A DNA stretch of 64,000 nucleotides from Holotrichia oblita (lineage: Eukaryota > Arthropoda > Insecta > Coleoptera > Scarabaeidae), in NCBI GenBank assembly GCA_023690525.1, contig CM043016.1, positions 157,723,783 to 157,787,782 on the forward strand. Reading direction: 5' to 3'. Under the pieces are notes generated by a model, which did no database searches, was not told the origin of the DNA, and worked only from the letters and a program-made list of their open reading frames with translations. The translations under genes were made by a program, and so were the position numbers. The number at the start of each line of letters is the position of its first letter. The first letter of the stretch is position 1. Shown here piece after piece: positions 1-10,951 of this stretch.

Positions 1-1025
1 GTAGTCTGAAAGAGAAAACTACTTCTGAAATGGTGAATCCTATGTTGTTATTAGGAAATGAAAATGAAGACCGTGCTTATTACACAAATATACATCAAAT
101 TCATTTTGATGAATTTGGCTCCAGATTGCAAAGTTGGGATTTATTGGACCACAGTATCAAAATTAGTCATTTCCATAACCGCGAGAAGAAATTTTCTAAA
201 TTTTATTCTATGGACGACAATTCTGTCTATTGCAGTGATGTTGGCGGTTTTATGGCCCTTGGACGTAAATACAAACCCGAAGAATAGCGACTGTTCATCG
301 ATGCATCTAAATTTAGCTTGAAAGCAGTCCTATTGCATAATGGCAATTACCTTCACTTTCCGTGGCATATATACTTCACCGAAGAGAATCTTATGGAACT
401 ATGAAAGGACTATTAACGAGCGTAGACTACAAACGATACGAGTGGAAAATATGTGGAGATCTGAAAGTTATAGCTTTGTTATTAGAAATGCAACTGGGAT
501 TCACAAAATGCAGTTGCTTTTTGTGCGAATGGCATAGTCGTCCTAAATTGCAGCATTACATTGTGAAAAGTTGGACAAGTAGACAGATAAAAGATAAAAG
601 AAGGCATGTTTGTGCGTCCCTAAATTCGACAATTAATGAATGTGAAAGACTTCGATGCGGTTCTGCGAGCAAAAAAAGGTAGCATGGCATTGCTTCAAAT
701 CTGTAGTAATCGGCTTCTTGGACAACAACAAAGTGGAAAATTTCAAGAATCTCGTGGATGAAATGTTGACAGCTTACCATAAAATAGGATGTCATATGTA
801 TATCACTAAAGATGCATTATTTATTCTCATTTGGATTTTATCCTAAACAATTCGGGAGCTGTAAGTGACGAGCATGGCGAGCCTTTCTATCAAGACCTTT
901 TAACTTTGGAAAAGCGATACTAGGGAAGATGTGATGCGAACATGTTGGGTGATTACTGTTGGTCACTGATTAGAGAAGATCCTAAAATATCGTTACACAA
1001 AAGAAAATTGTCAGATAGAACGTTA
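1..1025 (+). pseudogene. Decayed insect repeat-associated hypothetical protein gene
   Basis: Conceptual translation, hopping between frames, follows a hypothetical-protein family that I recognise from many insect genomes and whose function is unknown. Seen in order: a segment with GSRLQSWDLL (about 105-150), one with SKFSLKAVLLHNGN (about 300-345), a Cys-containing block CGDLKVIALLLEMQLG followed by CSCFLCEW (about 452-530), and a C-terminal block with GAVSDEHGEPF (about 858-890) and DYCWSL (about 950-970). The copy has several frameshifts and in-frame stops, and a middle section of a few hundred bases is missing between about 600 and 680. It probably begins left of the window. A piece of the missing N-terminal part of the same family lies inverted at 27622-27810. 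No host function can be inferred. Confidence 0.6.
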
Positions 1026-4000
1026 TAATGGGTGTTACATTTTATTATGTTAAATGCATGTAATTACTTCAACGTTTTATTTCTATACAAAATCCATTTT
1101 TTCTGAAACTATACATGCTACCGAAAAACCAAAAGCAGATTCGAATTCAGTATAAAAAATGAATCAAATTTAAAAACAATATTTGCTATTTTAGTTTTAC
1201 ATGTTTGTTTCCAACATAATAGCGCAATGAAATTTATTATTCCATAGTTAAGTTGTCAATATAAAGAAATGTCATAACGTGTAAAACGTAAGATACAAAG
1301 AAAACTGTAAATCCTGATTATAAAGAGATACAAAACGAAAGGGACAATAATGGATTCTTAAAAATCTAGTGAAAAAATAAAACTTGTATACTGAAGACAA
1401 AGCCCAACTAATAAGTTGAAGAGAAATAATGTTCACCACTTGAGACATGCGAGTAAGGACAATTAACTAAAATTTATTTAAATGTCTATAAATTGTTAGC
1501 ATTAAAGATTGTTAAGAAGTATCGTTAGATAAATGTATTCATTTCTAGAAATAAAATGGCCGAGATATAGATACCTCAAAATAATTAATTTAGAAACAGT
1601 ATCATTCTGCAGTATAACGTAAAGTGGCAGCATCTCTTTCAGGAAATTCTCCTATAACGGATAGGCCATAACAATAACTCTTCATTTATATTGCAATCTA
1701 TTTGGCACTTTCCAGACCTGAAAAATCCCCTTTTATTTGACGTAACCAATTTCAATTTAAAATAAGTATCCCGTTTTATTGCTGACGTTGCTGGTGTACT
1801 AAAAAAGAGCATTATGTAAACAAAAAAAGGGTACAAAAATCATCCAAATAATTCGGAAATATATGCGAGGACTTCTAAAACGGAAAAGAATAGACGAATG
1901 CGTAGACAGTAAAAACGAACGTGAGGTAATCATTGTTTTCGAAGCGTGCGTATATTTCGATCTTGGCAAATAAAAGGCGAGAGCAATTGAGTTAGACATG
2001 ATGAAGAATGATTGAATCAGGAAGTCAATCGCATCTGTGTTCCTAAGTTAGGAATTAGTTAAAGTCCACTGGCAGTGGAAACTCTGCTACTAAAGATAGA
2101 TATACCTAGTTTTTGCGTTTGGACTCACATAAATTTTTCTAGTCTGCCACGGTAGGTATATTACGTGAGCTACTTTTATATATAGGTTATTGATGCTTAT
2201 ATTTAGATAGTTTGCGCTTACGGTTATTGTGTTGTTACATCTACATAATCACAAAATATAACAAAGTTTTGAAGCAAGCGTTATTTAATAAGTAATTAGA
2301 AAGTGTTCTTGAGTCTTTTAGACAACAAGACATTCAAATTATTCGTAGTAACTCTGCCAGATACTACTTGCTTATTGTTTCAATAGTGCGCTTGCCGATT
2401 ATTGTGCAACTATTATTAAATTCTGATCATTTTCATATCTACTTATACATATATGTCGACACTTTTTATTGGCTCAATAATTGCCGAATAATGAAGTTTA
2501 TCAGCTTTGAATATATGGAAGTATCTGATTGAAATTAAGACAAAGTAATTTTTCAACAAAGGAGTTTATTGCAGATTAAGGTAAAGCATCTCGTGATGGT
2601 GGTGACAGTTGTAAGCTTTTGTAGCCTTTGTCGATATCCTTCTTCCTTACCATAATTTTCTTTTTAGCAATTTATCAAGAAGAATATTTAATTTACTTTG
2701 CAAATGGCTGTTTCAGCGAAGTAGAAAAACTGCATAAACTGAAAGAACTACAATGATAAACCAAGCTTGCCATTGACAACGACATATTTACAAACATTTC
2801 TGTAAAAAACATGTGAGTTTCAATAAAAATTATTTCGTTTATAGAAATGTAATTTCTCCGTTCAATTCATTCTCGTGAGATTATAATGGGAACAGAAAGC
2901 ACTTAAATAATAAGAAAATAATCAACGACTAAAAATATCGTTCATTTGGGTTACCACTTTCCGCTAATGCCTGTTCCATGATCAAATTAGCGTCTCTTAC
3001 GACATGGCGCCTACAATAAAAGTATCAGTGGTTTCACCCACTTTTTAGCTTTGCGTTTCTTATTTCAACTTTTATACGAGCTTTTTAATTGGATAATAAA
3101 CGTCTAATTGAAGTATTATCATTTTTTGATGGTTCCATTAAAATTGGCGAGAAGCTTAATAATAAATTTAATTACCGCCTGGAAATTTTTACGGAAAATA
3201 CGTTTTTAATTATTACGTTAAATAATTAATGCCAATCAATAACTGGAATGTGACGCTACATGCATGGTGTTTGAGTTTGACGCCTTTCGTTTGTCCAATA
3301 TATATACTGTTCCTATGAATAATTAAGAGGGTTTTCGAAAGAGGTCATTGCTTGTACTTGTGTAGTGAATTATTTATTTGTCGTTATAGCTAAATAAGTG
3401 TTTGCTTGCGTGTTAACATTGCTTATTTCAAGGTCCTAAGTGAGTCGAATCTGCAGCCGTTATCATAAAACACCTAATTATTCCAAACTGAACCGATAGT
3501 CGACTTGGGTATTAATACTATGTATGAAACAAAAATTTTTGTAATTAGGAGTCCTATTTATGTTTCTGATAAATGCGTAGATTGTATTGAATTAGGTTTT
3601 GATACCTTGTTCCATAGTTATCTTTGTAAACTTTTGGACGATCGAAATGTTCTGTCGCTTGATAAGGGTAACTTTTCGAACTCTTGCATGTTTACAATAT
3701 AAATTGGCATTATTGATCCAATAAAAATATATGACCAGTACTCGTAATGCCTACCTATTTACGCGTCACTTCAATTGCAGTGTGAGGTGTAACATCTATG
3801 GAAGATGTAATCTTGAGCCATATTTTCATAACGGTTTATTAACATGATGCCGTAATATTTTATAGGCAGATCTGTAGTAATAATAAGATACTTATAAATG
3901 AATCAGGGCTTGGTTTAGGTTATGGCTGTGGAATTGCATTGCTGACAATTACTGGTTGGTGAATAGGTCAGGATAAAGGTCTCAGTTTTGTCTTTATAGA

Positions 4001-4421
4001 ATTTTCAAAACATTCAATACCATTAATTATGATCTTATTAAATATATGCTCCTATTTTCTAAGACCCCGTGTTCCACAGAGCTTAGTTCTTGGTCCTTTC
4101 TGATGCAGTATATAGGTATACTGGTAAATCGAAAGCCTTAAGAAAATTGTAGTTGGTATAGCACAATACTCAGTACAGGTATGGATTCAATTCCGGACAG
4201 AGGCGGGCATATTTTTCCGTATTTGGTACGTTTAAAGAAATTTATGGATTGATGCATGAATATTAGTCAGTAGAGTTATTACCTTGTACTGTAGATATTT
4301 AGACATTATTTTTGAATCGTTACAATTATTCGTAGAATGCATTGTAGTATGCATTTTGGCAGAATATCATCCTTCAACGTGGACGTTTCGGTGGTGCGTA
4401 TGATGTGATCTAACGTTTTGA

Positions 4422-4652
4422 GTGATGTGGAACATGAACTTAAGTTATGAATCAAATTTGACAACAAGTCTTCTATTGACGTCAACGAGTACACACATAA
4501 ACTTTAAAGAATCTCGATCTCGTGCTGTGACTGAAGGCAATCATTCACGGACTGTACTTTCGTATAAAATTTTATCTGCGGTTACGTATAATTCATTACC
4601 ATGCTTTAAGAAGAATCACAGGTTCAAATTACTTTTACAATGGATTTTGTAA
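4422..4652 (+). pseudogene. Possible 5'-truncated LINE reverse transcriptase tail
   Basis: The second half of this 76-codon frame (about 4505-4650) has the look of the extreme C-terminus of jockey/CR1-like reverse transcriptases: a run of basic residues, HSRTVLSYK, then YNSLP, then a Phe/Leu/Lys-rich ending. It stops at 4650-4652 and is followed by an AATAAATAAG-like A-rich stretch near 4670. That would fit a dead-on-arrival LINE copy. Only about 50 residues support this and no catalytic motif is included, so it is a weak call. Confidence 0.3.
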
Positions 4653-5472
4653 ACCATGTACTGACTTGAATAAATAAGGTACATTTTAAAACAAGCATTT
4701 ACATGGTTTAGTAGAAAATCTAACCAGCGAAATTTATACAAATTTGCTAGAAATATCTGTGCATAAGCATTATTTCAGAATGGAAGATTTACCAACAGTA
4801 CCATTATTGACAGATATTATATACGTTTTTCAGTTAGCCATATAGAACTCACCTTTTTGACAACATTTGTTCATAGCTTGTTGCCGCAACATTAATGACA
4901 CTGCTGATTTGACTTGATTGATAAGGTGCTTGGTATCTACATCCCTTTATTTCATCCAATTATTAAAATATTCGTTAATAGCTTGAGGAGGAACCCTAAT
5001 TCTGGCATGTTTTATATTTCTGATATTTTAAGCGAACAGGAACATTACTTTTATACTAAAGTTTTGCGAGGTGATTGTCTTTGAATTGAAAACGTGAAGG
5101 GTCATGTTTTACATATCGTTTACCAGGAAGGCCTGGCATATGAACACGTCGCATCATTTCTTTCGTGATAAACTAAAGATCTTAATCACCCCACAGCCAT
5201 TAACAACAGGTGGTTTTCAGATTGAATCTACTACAAATAAAAAATAGAAGTGAAATGAATATTTGATTATTTGCTTTTTAGATATACGTAATATACCATG
5301 AGCGCCTATTATAGTCATTTTTTGTTTTTATATTGTGGAATTTCTCGACGAAAAAACAATCCTGATCTTCACTTGATCCGCCAAATTTTGACTTTAACAG
5401 TGTTGAAGTTTTTATAATGTATGTACAAATAACAGTCAACATTTTATTTTTGGTTATCATCGAAAGGATGCG

Positions 5473-5523
5473 TTGACACGTTTATTTGTTTAACGGTATG
5501 TCAATAACTATAAACGTGTGACA
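5473..5523. repeat. Short imperfect inverted repeat
   Basis: TTGACACGTTTAT at 5473 is matched in reverse complement by ATAAACGTGTGACA at about 5510-5523, around a loop of roughly 24 bases. It could fold as a hairpin or be the core of a small transposon remnant. No target duplication or second copy was seen. Confidence 0.4.
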
Positions 5524-5599
5524 GCAAATCCTCTGAATTTATAAAAGTGTTAAGCCTGGAATTGGCTGATATAATTTTTTCCAATCCCATATATATTTT

Positions 5600-5781
5600 T
5601 ACTTTCGGGTCAAAGGAAACAGCAATTAATTAAATACCAATTTATTCCAGAACATAAATATATTATGGTTTAGTTTACAATACTTCTTCAGCGGAAGAAA
5701 TTTCATTGAGAAACTATTATAATTTATGTTCTGGAATAAATTAGTATTTAATTAATTACCGTTTCGTTTGACTTAAAAGTG
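5600..5781. repeat. Palindromic MITE-like element (full copy)
   Basis: The left side (5600-5660) and right side (5715-5781) are inverted copies of each other. The left side reads GGTCAAAGGAAACAGCAATT then AATTAAATACCAATTTATTC. The right side contains GTTCTGGAATAAATTAGTAT and ends in GACTTAAAAGTGG. The centre holds a smaller hairpin, CTTCTTCAGCGGAAGAA. A half copy of the same element is at about 31388-31492. It has long inverted repeats and no coding capacity, which fits a MITE or fold-back element. The superfamily is unknown because no clear target duplication was seen. Confidence 0.7.
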
Positions 5782-5789
5782 GAATTACA

Positions 5790-7415
5790 TTTTGGATTGA
5801 AAAATAAGTACATACAGGTCATAACATAGATATCTTAATTATGAAATAATAAAATCACTTTTGACTCTGTTAGTCCTATTAATCCTATTGACTACAGTTT
5901 ACGGTAACGAAACTTAATTTCTTCTTATATATGGATCTATATAAAAATTGATCATGGTTGATATGATATGATCAAAGGCTGTGACGATATCTGTGTATAT
6001 TATTTCTCATTTGTGATTAGCCTAGCTAGTAGTATGTAGCTAGTGTCGGGCTTCCTAGTCCATGGATACCTATGTCGAACTCTGGTAGAAATTCTAAGAA
6101 GAAATTTAGAAATGAAATAAAATTAACATATGTTTTATAAATTTATAAAAGTCCAATAATTTATTTAAAGTATTCATTTATTAATTAGGATTTTTCTAAG
6201 GCATAAAGGTGATTACATGCATTATTCAGATGCGGTAATTTTGTTTATTCAATATTCCTTTGACAGCATGTACATATGTAACCAACACCATTCGCAGAAA
6301 TATACCCTCAAGAAACATTCGCTACATAAATATTTTGCGGTTGTATGTGATAACAGCCCCGGAAGGTTTCATAAACTTTCTCATACAAGGCATATTGCAG
6401 CATTTGTTTTCATGAAGAATTTAATAATGGATTGCCTTTTGTCCATTTCTTGTAGGATTTTGCTTTTACTTAATACATTACTTTTCTAATACAGCTAAAG
6501 TAATTGCTACGTATGAAACTACAAAATCAAATAAATTAATATTATACTTGTTTACGCTCTCCTAGTAATTATATTACAGATACTAATTGATAAAAAGTAT
6601 GCGCGAAAGAATGTCAGAGTTGTGCAAGAAAATTGATAACGATTTTTGTAATACGAATTCGAGTTTCTAGCTTAATTACAGCAGTTGCGTCAAAATACTT
6701 CAGAAAACTAATAAATCCGGTAATCGTTTTGAGTCAATATGAAACCCTATAGTAGGAAAGATTTGAAACGAATAAGTTTTGTCCACAGTAGAACAGTTGC
6801 CAAGTTTTCCCGAGTTAACATTAAGAAAACTCCTAGATGGAAAAGTTATAGATTAAATTCCTAAGTATGTGTCTTATTGCTATCCTGATAGGTACATACG
6901 TATTTAAACTGCAAAATTGTATAAAATATATTTTGTAAAATTTACTGAACTGTTGACGTTTATTAGATCTAGATATTATTATAAATATTAATCACCCTTT
7001 TTTTAGTGCATTCTAACGTTTTATAATTTTTCTACATTTAGTAATAGCAATGCTGGTACAAATTTTTAATACAATTTGCATGACGGTCAATTTTGTCAGT
7101 GACGTGGCTTTATTTATTTTTTTATTTGTATATTTTATTTAGTTATTTTTATCACCGTAACAAAATTGAATGCATTACTTTTACTACATAACATTATTAC
7201 ATTCATTGAAGCAAAATGGGAAGTATTTATTACAATTACATTAGAAATATAACAAATACCTGCTATGATAATTCTATTTCAATAATAGTTAACACTAAGG
7301 TAGTTTGCTAATTTCTGCAAGCGCTTTGGGTCGTATGAAACCTATCGGTTCATACAGGGAGAATAAAATATATATATTGTTATATTGAGTTTACTTATTA
7401 GGTAGTACATATTTG
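5790..7415. other. Gene-poor AT-rich stretch
   Basis: No convincing gene. A 90-codon frame at 6217-6489 has no recognisable motif and is bracketed by AT-rich DNA. Nothing repeated or structured was noticed up to the piggyBac end at 7420. Confidence 0.6.
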
Positions 7416-7492
7416 TTAAAACCTTTCAGTGGTCGCGTAAACTTTTTGTACGTCAGTGGTCGCACACGGTCTCAGAGACCAGTTTACAAATT
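7416..7492. repeat. piggyBac left terminus and subterminal repeats
   Basis: TTAA (7416-7419) is followed by AACCTTTCAGTGGTCGCG. A second CAGTGGTCGCACACGG copy starts about 25 bases further in and runs into the palindrome GGTCTCAGAGACC. The same CAGTGGTSGC...GGTCT theme appears in inverted order at the right end (26093-26145) and once more at 23530-23557. Such subterminal repeats are usual transposase-binding sites, which is an inference here. Confidence 0.75.
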
Positions 7493-7610
7493 ACAAAAAT
7501 TAACCAAAATTTACAAATAATTCCAGTAGGAATTCAAATTTAGATACATAAATAACAGATGCCAACTAATATCAATATATTTATTAAACGTAACATTCAG
7601 TTTTCAATGT

Positions 7611-7632
7611 ACTATACATGTACATGTATAGT
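7611..7632. repeat. 22-bp perfect palindrome
   Basis: ACTATACATGT is followed directly by its reverse complement. It lies in the 3' non-coding part of the piggyBac element, between the terminus and the transposase stop. It might fold in RNA or be chance in AT-rich DNA. Confidence 0.7.
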
Positions 7633-7777
7633 ATCTATAAACAAAAAAAAATGTAATGAAACCTTAACTAATTGCAGATTTGTTTTTTAAAGACATAAGG
7701 CAACTTATTTTGTTAGGTAAAGGTCGTCGGTTTTATACAACTAAACACCATGCAGAGTACAAAGAAGTATAAAAATA

Positions 7778-9107
7778 TTAGCAACTATTTTCATAACACT
7801 CAGAACATATGCCAACTATATGCTCAAGACACATAAATTTTCCGCACTGTTTGCAAGAGTATCTGGTTTTTCCATTTTTTTTCCATCCACAATAACTACA
7901 TCTTCCCACTGTACCTGGGGGTGGCAAATTTTGTTGTTCTTCGACGTCTAAATGGCATATTTCTCGAAGTCTTAGTTTTATCGGCTTTTCACAGACTAGT
8001 GAGCATAGCACGATTTTTTTTGATGGGAATAGAGTAATGAGGATGACAGTGCGACTAGAAATTCTCTTCTCGGACATGTTGAGTTTGAATTGTTTGTACT
8101 AGAAATTACGAATGTATTAATTCCTGCAACATTTAGCATAGTATAAAAGATGACCATTGGCCACCTTCTTGTCCCACGCGCAACATTATATTGAGCACAT
8201 AATTTGTCCACTGTATCAACTCCCCCTTTTGTTTCATTATATGTGTGAATAATTTCAGGTTTCCCTGTTACTCGATTTATATCGTCTCCTTTATGCATTG
8301 TAGAAAACAACAAAACATTTTTGTTTTTCTTTGGAATGTACGATACTAATGTACCGCCACACCCAAATCCAAACATGCTTGACTCTATTGGACGCCCATT
8401 CTGTTGTGTAAACAAATCTGAAATCTCCTTTTATTTTTTCTCATGGTTCCTATAAAAGTGAGTCCATTATCTTTAAGACTAAGCGCAAGAGGGACACTAG
8501 AAAACCAGTTGTCAGTGGTTACATTCCTATTTGTTCTAAAAATGTGTTGACAAAGCCTTTCGACTACTGACTTTGCACTTGTATCCATTTTATATGGACC
8601 ATCTGGTTGCTGCCCTACATAAATCTCCATATGACTTGTATAGAACATTTTCGCATCCGATATTCAAATATTTTTACTCCGTATTTATTCGGCTTGCTTG
8701 GTATATATTGTCTAAAGCCACATTTCCCTCTAAAAGCTTCCAATTTTTCATCAACTGTGACGTAATCAGAATGGCTATAACATTTTTTTAAGTTTTCATT
8801 GAAGTGATCGAACAAATCTCTTATGGGAGCTAGTTTATCTTGTGTGACCCTTTCTTGACGAGTACTAATATCAAACCGAATAAAACGAAGTAGCGCCCGA
8901 AACCTTCTCAGACTCATTGTGAGACGAAATGTTTCTATACCAGTTCCGTCCGTCTTCCACAGATCTTGAGTATTTAAATGGTTAGCTTTTCTTATTCCTG
9001 CTAGGTACAAGAGGCCTATCAATGCATTTATTTCATCAATATTTGTCGGACGCAAGTCTCTGCTGCGACTGTAATTATTATTTTCATTCTGTATTTTAAT
9101 ATTCGTA
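7778..9107 (-). pseudogene. piggyBac transposase, C-terminal part (broken)
   Basis: Reading leftward from the Polinton junction at 9107, the frame contains the DDE domain of piggyBac transposases: YVTVDEKLEAFRGKC (first catalytic Asp), then, after a frameshift near 8650, VTTDNWFSS (second Asp), then, after another near 8415, ETKGGVDTVDKLC (third Asp). After a third shift near 8060 it ends in the Cys-rich zinc-binding tail with CSYCGWKKNG and CKQCGKFMCLEHIVGICSEC. All catalytic Asp residues are still present, but the frame is broken at least three times. The apparent Met at 9175 belongs to the inserted Polinton terminus. The N-terminal part is at 23036-23409. Confidence 0.9.
9102..9107. repeat. 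Polinton target-site duplication, left copy
   Basis: TTCGTA directly precedes the Polinton terminus AGTAGG. The identical hexamer directly follows the other terminus at 23036-23041. Six base pairs is the known Polinton duplication length. Counting one copy only, the piggyBac transposase frame runs across the site without a shift. Confidence 0.93.
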
Positions 9108-9525
9108 AGTAGGAAAACTACCTGTGTTCTGCGCCACTTTAAACCCGCGGGGCATGCACCGCTAATTACTTTCATTTTCTAATTAGGCTTTGTAATTGAC
9201 GGAATTCCGCTAGGAATGTTGATATTTTGGCCCTGAAATGCTTGCATTATGTAGGTAATTATTTTAAAAATTTTGGGAAATTTTACATAATATTTTACTC
9301 TAAGTAATTAATGTTCTTAAAGAATGCTGATTAGGCGTGACTTTAAAGCAAATATTCGGAATTTTTGGCACTCACATACATGCTAATAGAATGTGATCTA
9401 ATGTCTGGAAATTTTTAAATTTCGTTCTTCTAAGAACTTAAGTTTTACGTCACAGCTTTAGCAATGAAAAATCGCATATAAGCAAATGTAAAATAATGTT
9501 CGATATTAGTCTCTCCTGCACTTAG

Positions 9526-9688
9526 GTAAGTATTTTTACTTTGCTTAATATTTATTATATTTTAATATTTGATGTGTCTTATTTTAGTACCTATTTGTTA
9601 ATTCCTTGCCACTTAGATCATTTTTATATTTTGGTGAGTATTTTTATTTAGTGTTATGTTTTATTATTTAATATTTTATATGTTTTAG
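9526..9688 (+). other. Two putative 5'-UTR introns upstream of the 157-residue gene
   Basis: CACTTAG|GTAAGT at 9525/9526 to TTATTTTAG at 9587 would be a 62-nt intron. ATTTTG|GTGAGT at 9633/9634 to GTTTTAG at 9688 would be a 55-nt intron. The second acceptor lies six bases before the ATG at 9695, and exon 2 is 46 nt. The same sites are present in the right arm (22641-22580 and 22524-22448), where exon 2 and intron 2 have different sequence and length. Preservation of splice sites amid changed sequence supports real splicing. Confidence 0.6.
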
Positions 9689-9694
9689 TTGAAA

Positions 9695-10168
9695 ATGGCT
9701 CAAGTGTATGATGTATATGATGTTGTATTTGGTCACCTAAATATTCCCGAGTACATAACACAAAAAATATATTCATCGAAGTTACACAGAAGAGATTTGG
9801 AATTTTTGGCCGCCTTTGCGTGCCAGAACGAGAAATACTTTACGTTCGAAGATTTAATTGAAGTACTGGAGGAGTGTAATCCCTATTTTAATGAAGAAAC
9901 GCGTCATGTAATTCGCAATGAGTTTGACTGGCTGCGTGAACCATGCAGCGACGTCCCAGCAATGACGTACATGTATAACATCGCCACTAGAAGCGTTTTA
10001 TCGTTAGATGGTAATATTCCGAAACAAAACGGCAATATAGTTTGGGAACCACCACATGAAAACCCAATACTTAGCAACGAAGAGGTGTGTGATTGTATGG
10101 AATGTGACAGAGGTTACGTATATTTCGGCCAAGAGAGGTGTTTATATATTATGGATAATTTGCAGTAA
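9695..10168 (+). CDS. Polinton 157-residue protein of unknown function (left arm copy)
   Basis: I do not recognise this protein. It is acidic, mostly helical-looking in its first 90 residues (RRDLEFLAAFACQNEKYFTF), and ends with a Cys cluster (VCDCMECDRGY, then ERC) that could bind a metal. The start is taken as the ATG at 9695, immediately after a likely 3' splice site. A poly(A) signal AATAAA is at 10193. It is the outermost gene of the arm and points inward, opposite to the neighbouring capsid genes. The right-arm copy (21965-22441) is identical except for its first about 15 residues and one Asp/Asn change in the Cys cluster. The position next to the terminus and the separate promoter suggest an early or regulatory gene, which is inference only. 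Confidence 0.7.
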   Translation: MAQVYDVYDVVFGHLNIPEYITQKIYSSKLHRRDLEFLAAFACQNEKYFTFEDLIEVLEECNPYFNEETRHVIRNEFDWLREPCSDVPAMTYMYNIATRSVLSLDGNIPKQNGNIVWEPPHENPILSNEEVCDCMECDRGYVYFGQERCLYIMDNLQ

Positions 10169-10335
10169 ATTATATGTATTGGTTGTACGTTCAATAAATA
10201 ATTTGAATACTGTATTATGTTTATTACTAACATAAAATCACAACTTAGCATCCAGTAAAAAATCTAACACATTAATATAAAAATAAAAAACGTTCATAAT
10301 TGCTGTATTTATTTTTTATTACTGATACAAGTTGA

Positions 10336-10527
10336 TTACAAGTTATCACCTATTAAATAATCTAATAGAACTTGAACATTATGCTGTGTACACATACTTA
10401 ATTTATTTTTATTATTATGAAAAAAGCAAGCAGAGTTAGTTTTGTTTAAATTTGGTACATTTTGTAGATATTCTAAATTAATAATATCTAAATCTACATA
10501 TTTACTTAAATAATTTACAAATATCAG
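10336..10527 (-). pseudogene. Out-of-frame C-terminal part of the 141-residue protein (left arm)
   Basis: Directly after the stop of the 141-residue gene, another frame stays open for 63 codons. It reads like the C-terminal part of the same insect protein family, with NYLSKYVDLDIINLEYLQN, a CFFH, then CTQHNVQVLLDYL and a stop at 10336-10338. A one-base shift near 10525 separates it from the upstream frame. The right arm has exactly the same arrangement (21606-21797). Confidence 0.5.
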
Positions 10528-10949
10528 TTAAGATATGTACCTACAATATTGTTTAAGTCTACATATCCGTCACTATAATTAATATTCAAATAATTCCTCT
10601 CCAACCATCGTATTTCCTTTTTCTGTTGTCGTTCTAACCGATGGAAAGGTGTTGCTGGTTTAAACAAAAGGTGTATTGAACGTTTCCCATCTGATATAGT
10701 CATCTCTTTAGGTATAAAGTCTCGATTAACAAAACCTTGTATGTCTACGACAATAAACGACTCGAAATGTTTCCTATACACTTTTTGACGATGTGTTTCG
10801 GAGAGAACTGGTTCCAATATTTTTGCGCAGTTTCTTATACGACGCTGGAACTTTATTCGATCAGCAGCGTAAAACATCCATTCGGAATGTCTATCTTCCT
10901 CATCTGACCACATGTGTATTGTTGGAGTATTCGTGAATGAAACATTCAT
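10524..10949 (-). CDS. Polinton 141-residue protein, VDxQGF family (left arm copy)
   Basis: The protein belongs to a family that recurs in insect genomes and Polinton-like elements. Its landmark is FIVVDIQGF (residues 65-73) followed by KEMTI and a later HLLFKPATPFHRL. A hydrophobic strand ending in an acidic residue plus the downstream KE could suggest an RNase-H-like or exonuclease fold, but I cannot confirm that. Family members seem to continue with a Cys/His-containing tail. Here that tail is in another frame (10336-10527), so the product is probably truncated or made by frameshifting. The gap to the capsid gene stop-start is two bases (10950-10951), so it sits tightly downstream of the capsid gene in a minus-strand run. 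The right-arm copy (21184-21609) has an identical protein. Confidence 0.65.
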   Translation of the reverse strand: MNVSFTNTPTIHMWSDEEDRHSEWMFYAADRIKFQRRIRNCAKILEPVLSETHRQKVYRKHFESFIVVDIQGFVNRDFIPKEMTISDGKRSIHLLFKPATPFHRLERQQKKEIRWLERNYLNINYSDGYVDLNNIVGTYLN

Positions 10950-10951
10950 GT

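Larger units (their letters stand above)
1026..5599. other. Gene-poor AT-rich stretch
   Basis: No open frame here looks like a protein apart from the weak LINE-tail candidate near 4.45-4.65 kb. The 60-65-codon frames at 1639-1999 and 3505-3702 show no recognisable motif and are what chance gives in DNA of this composition. No tRNA, rRNA or tandem repeat was seen. Confidence 0.6.
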
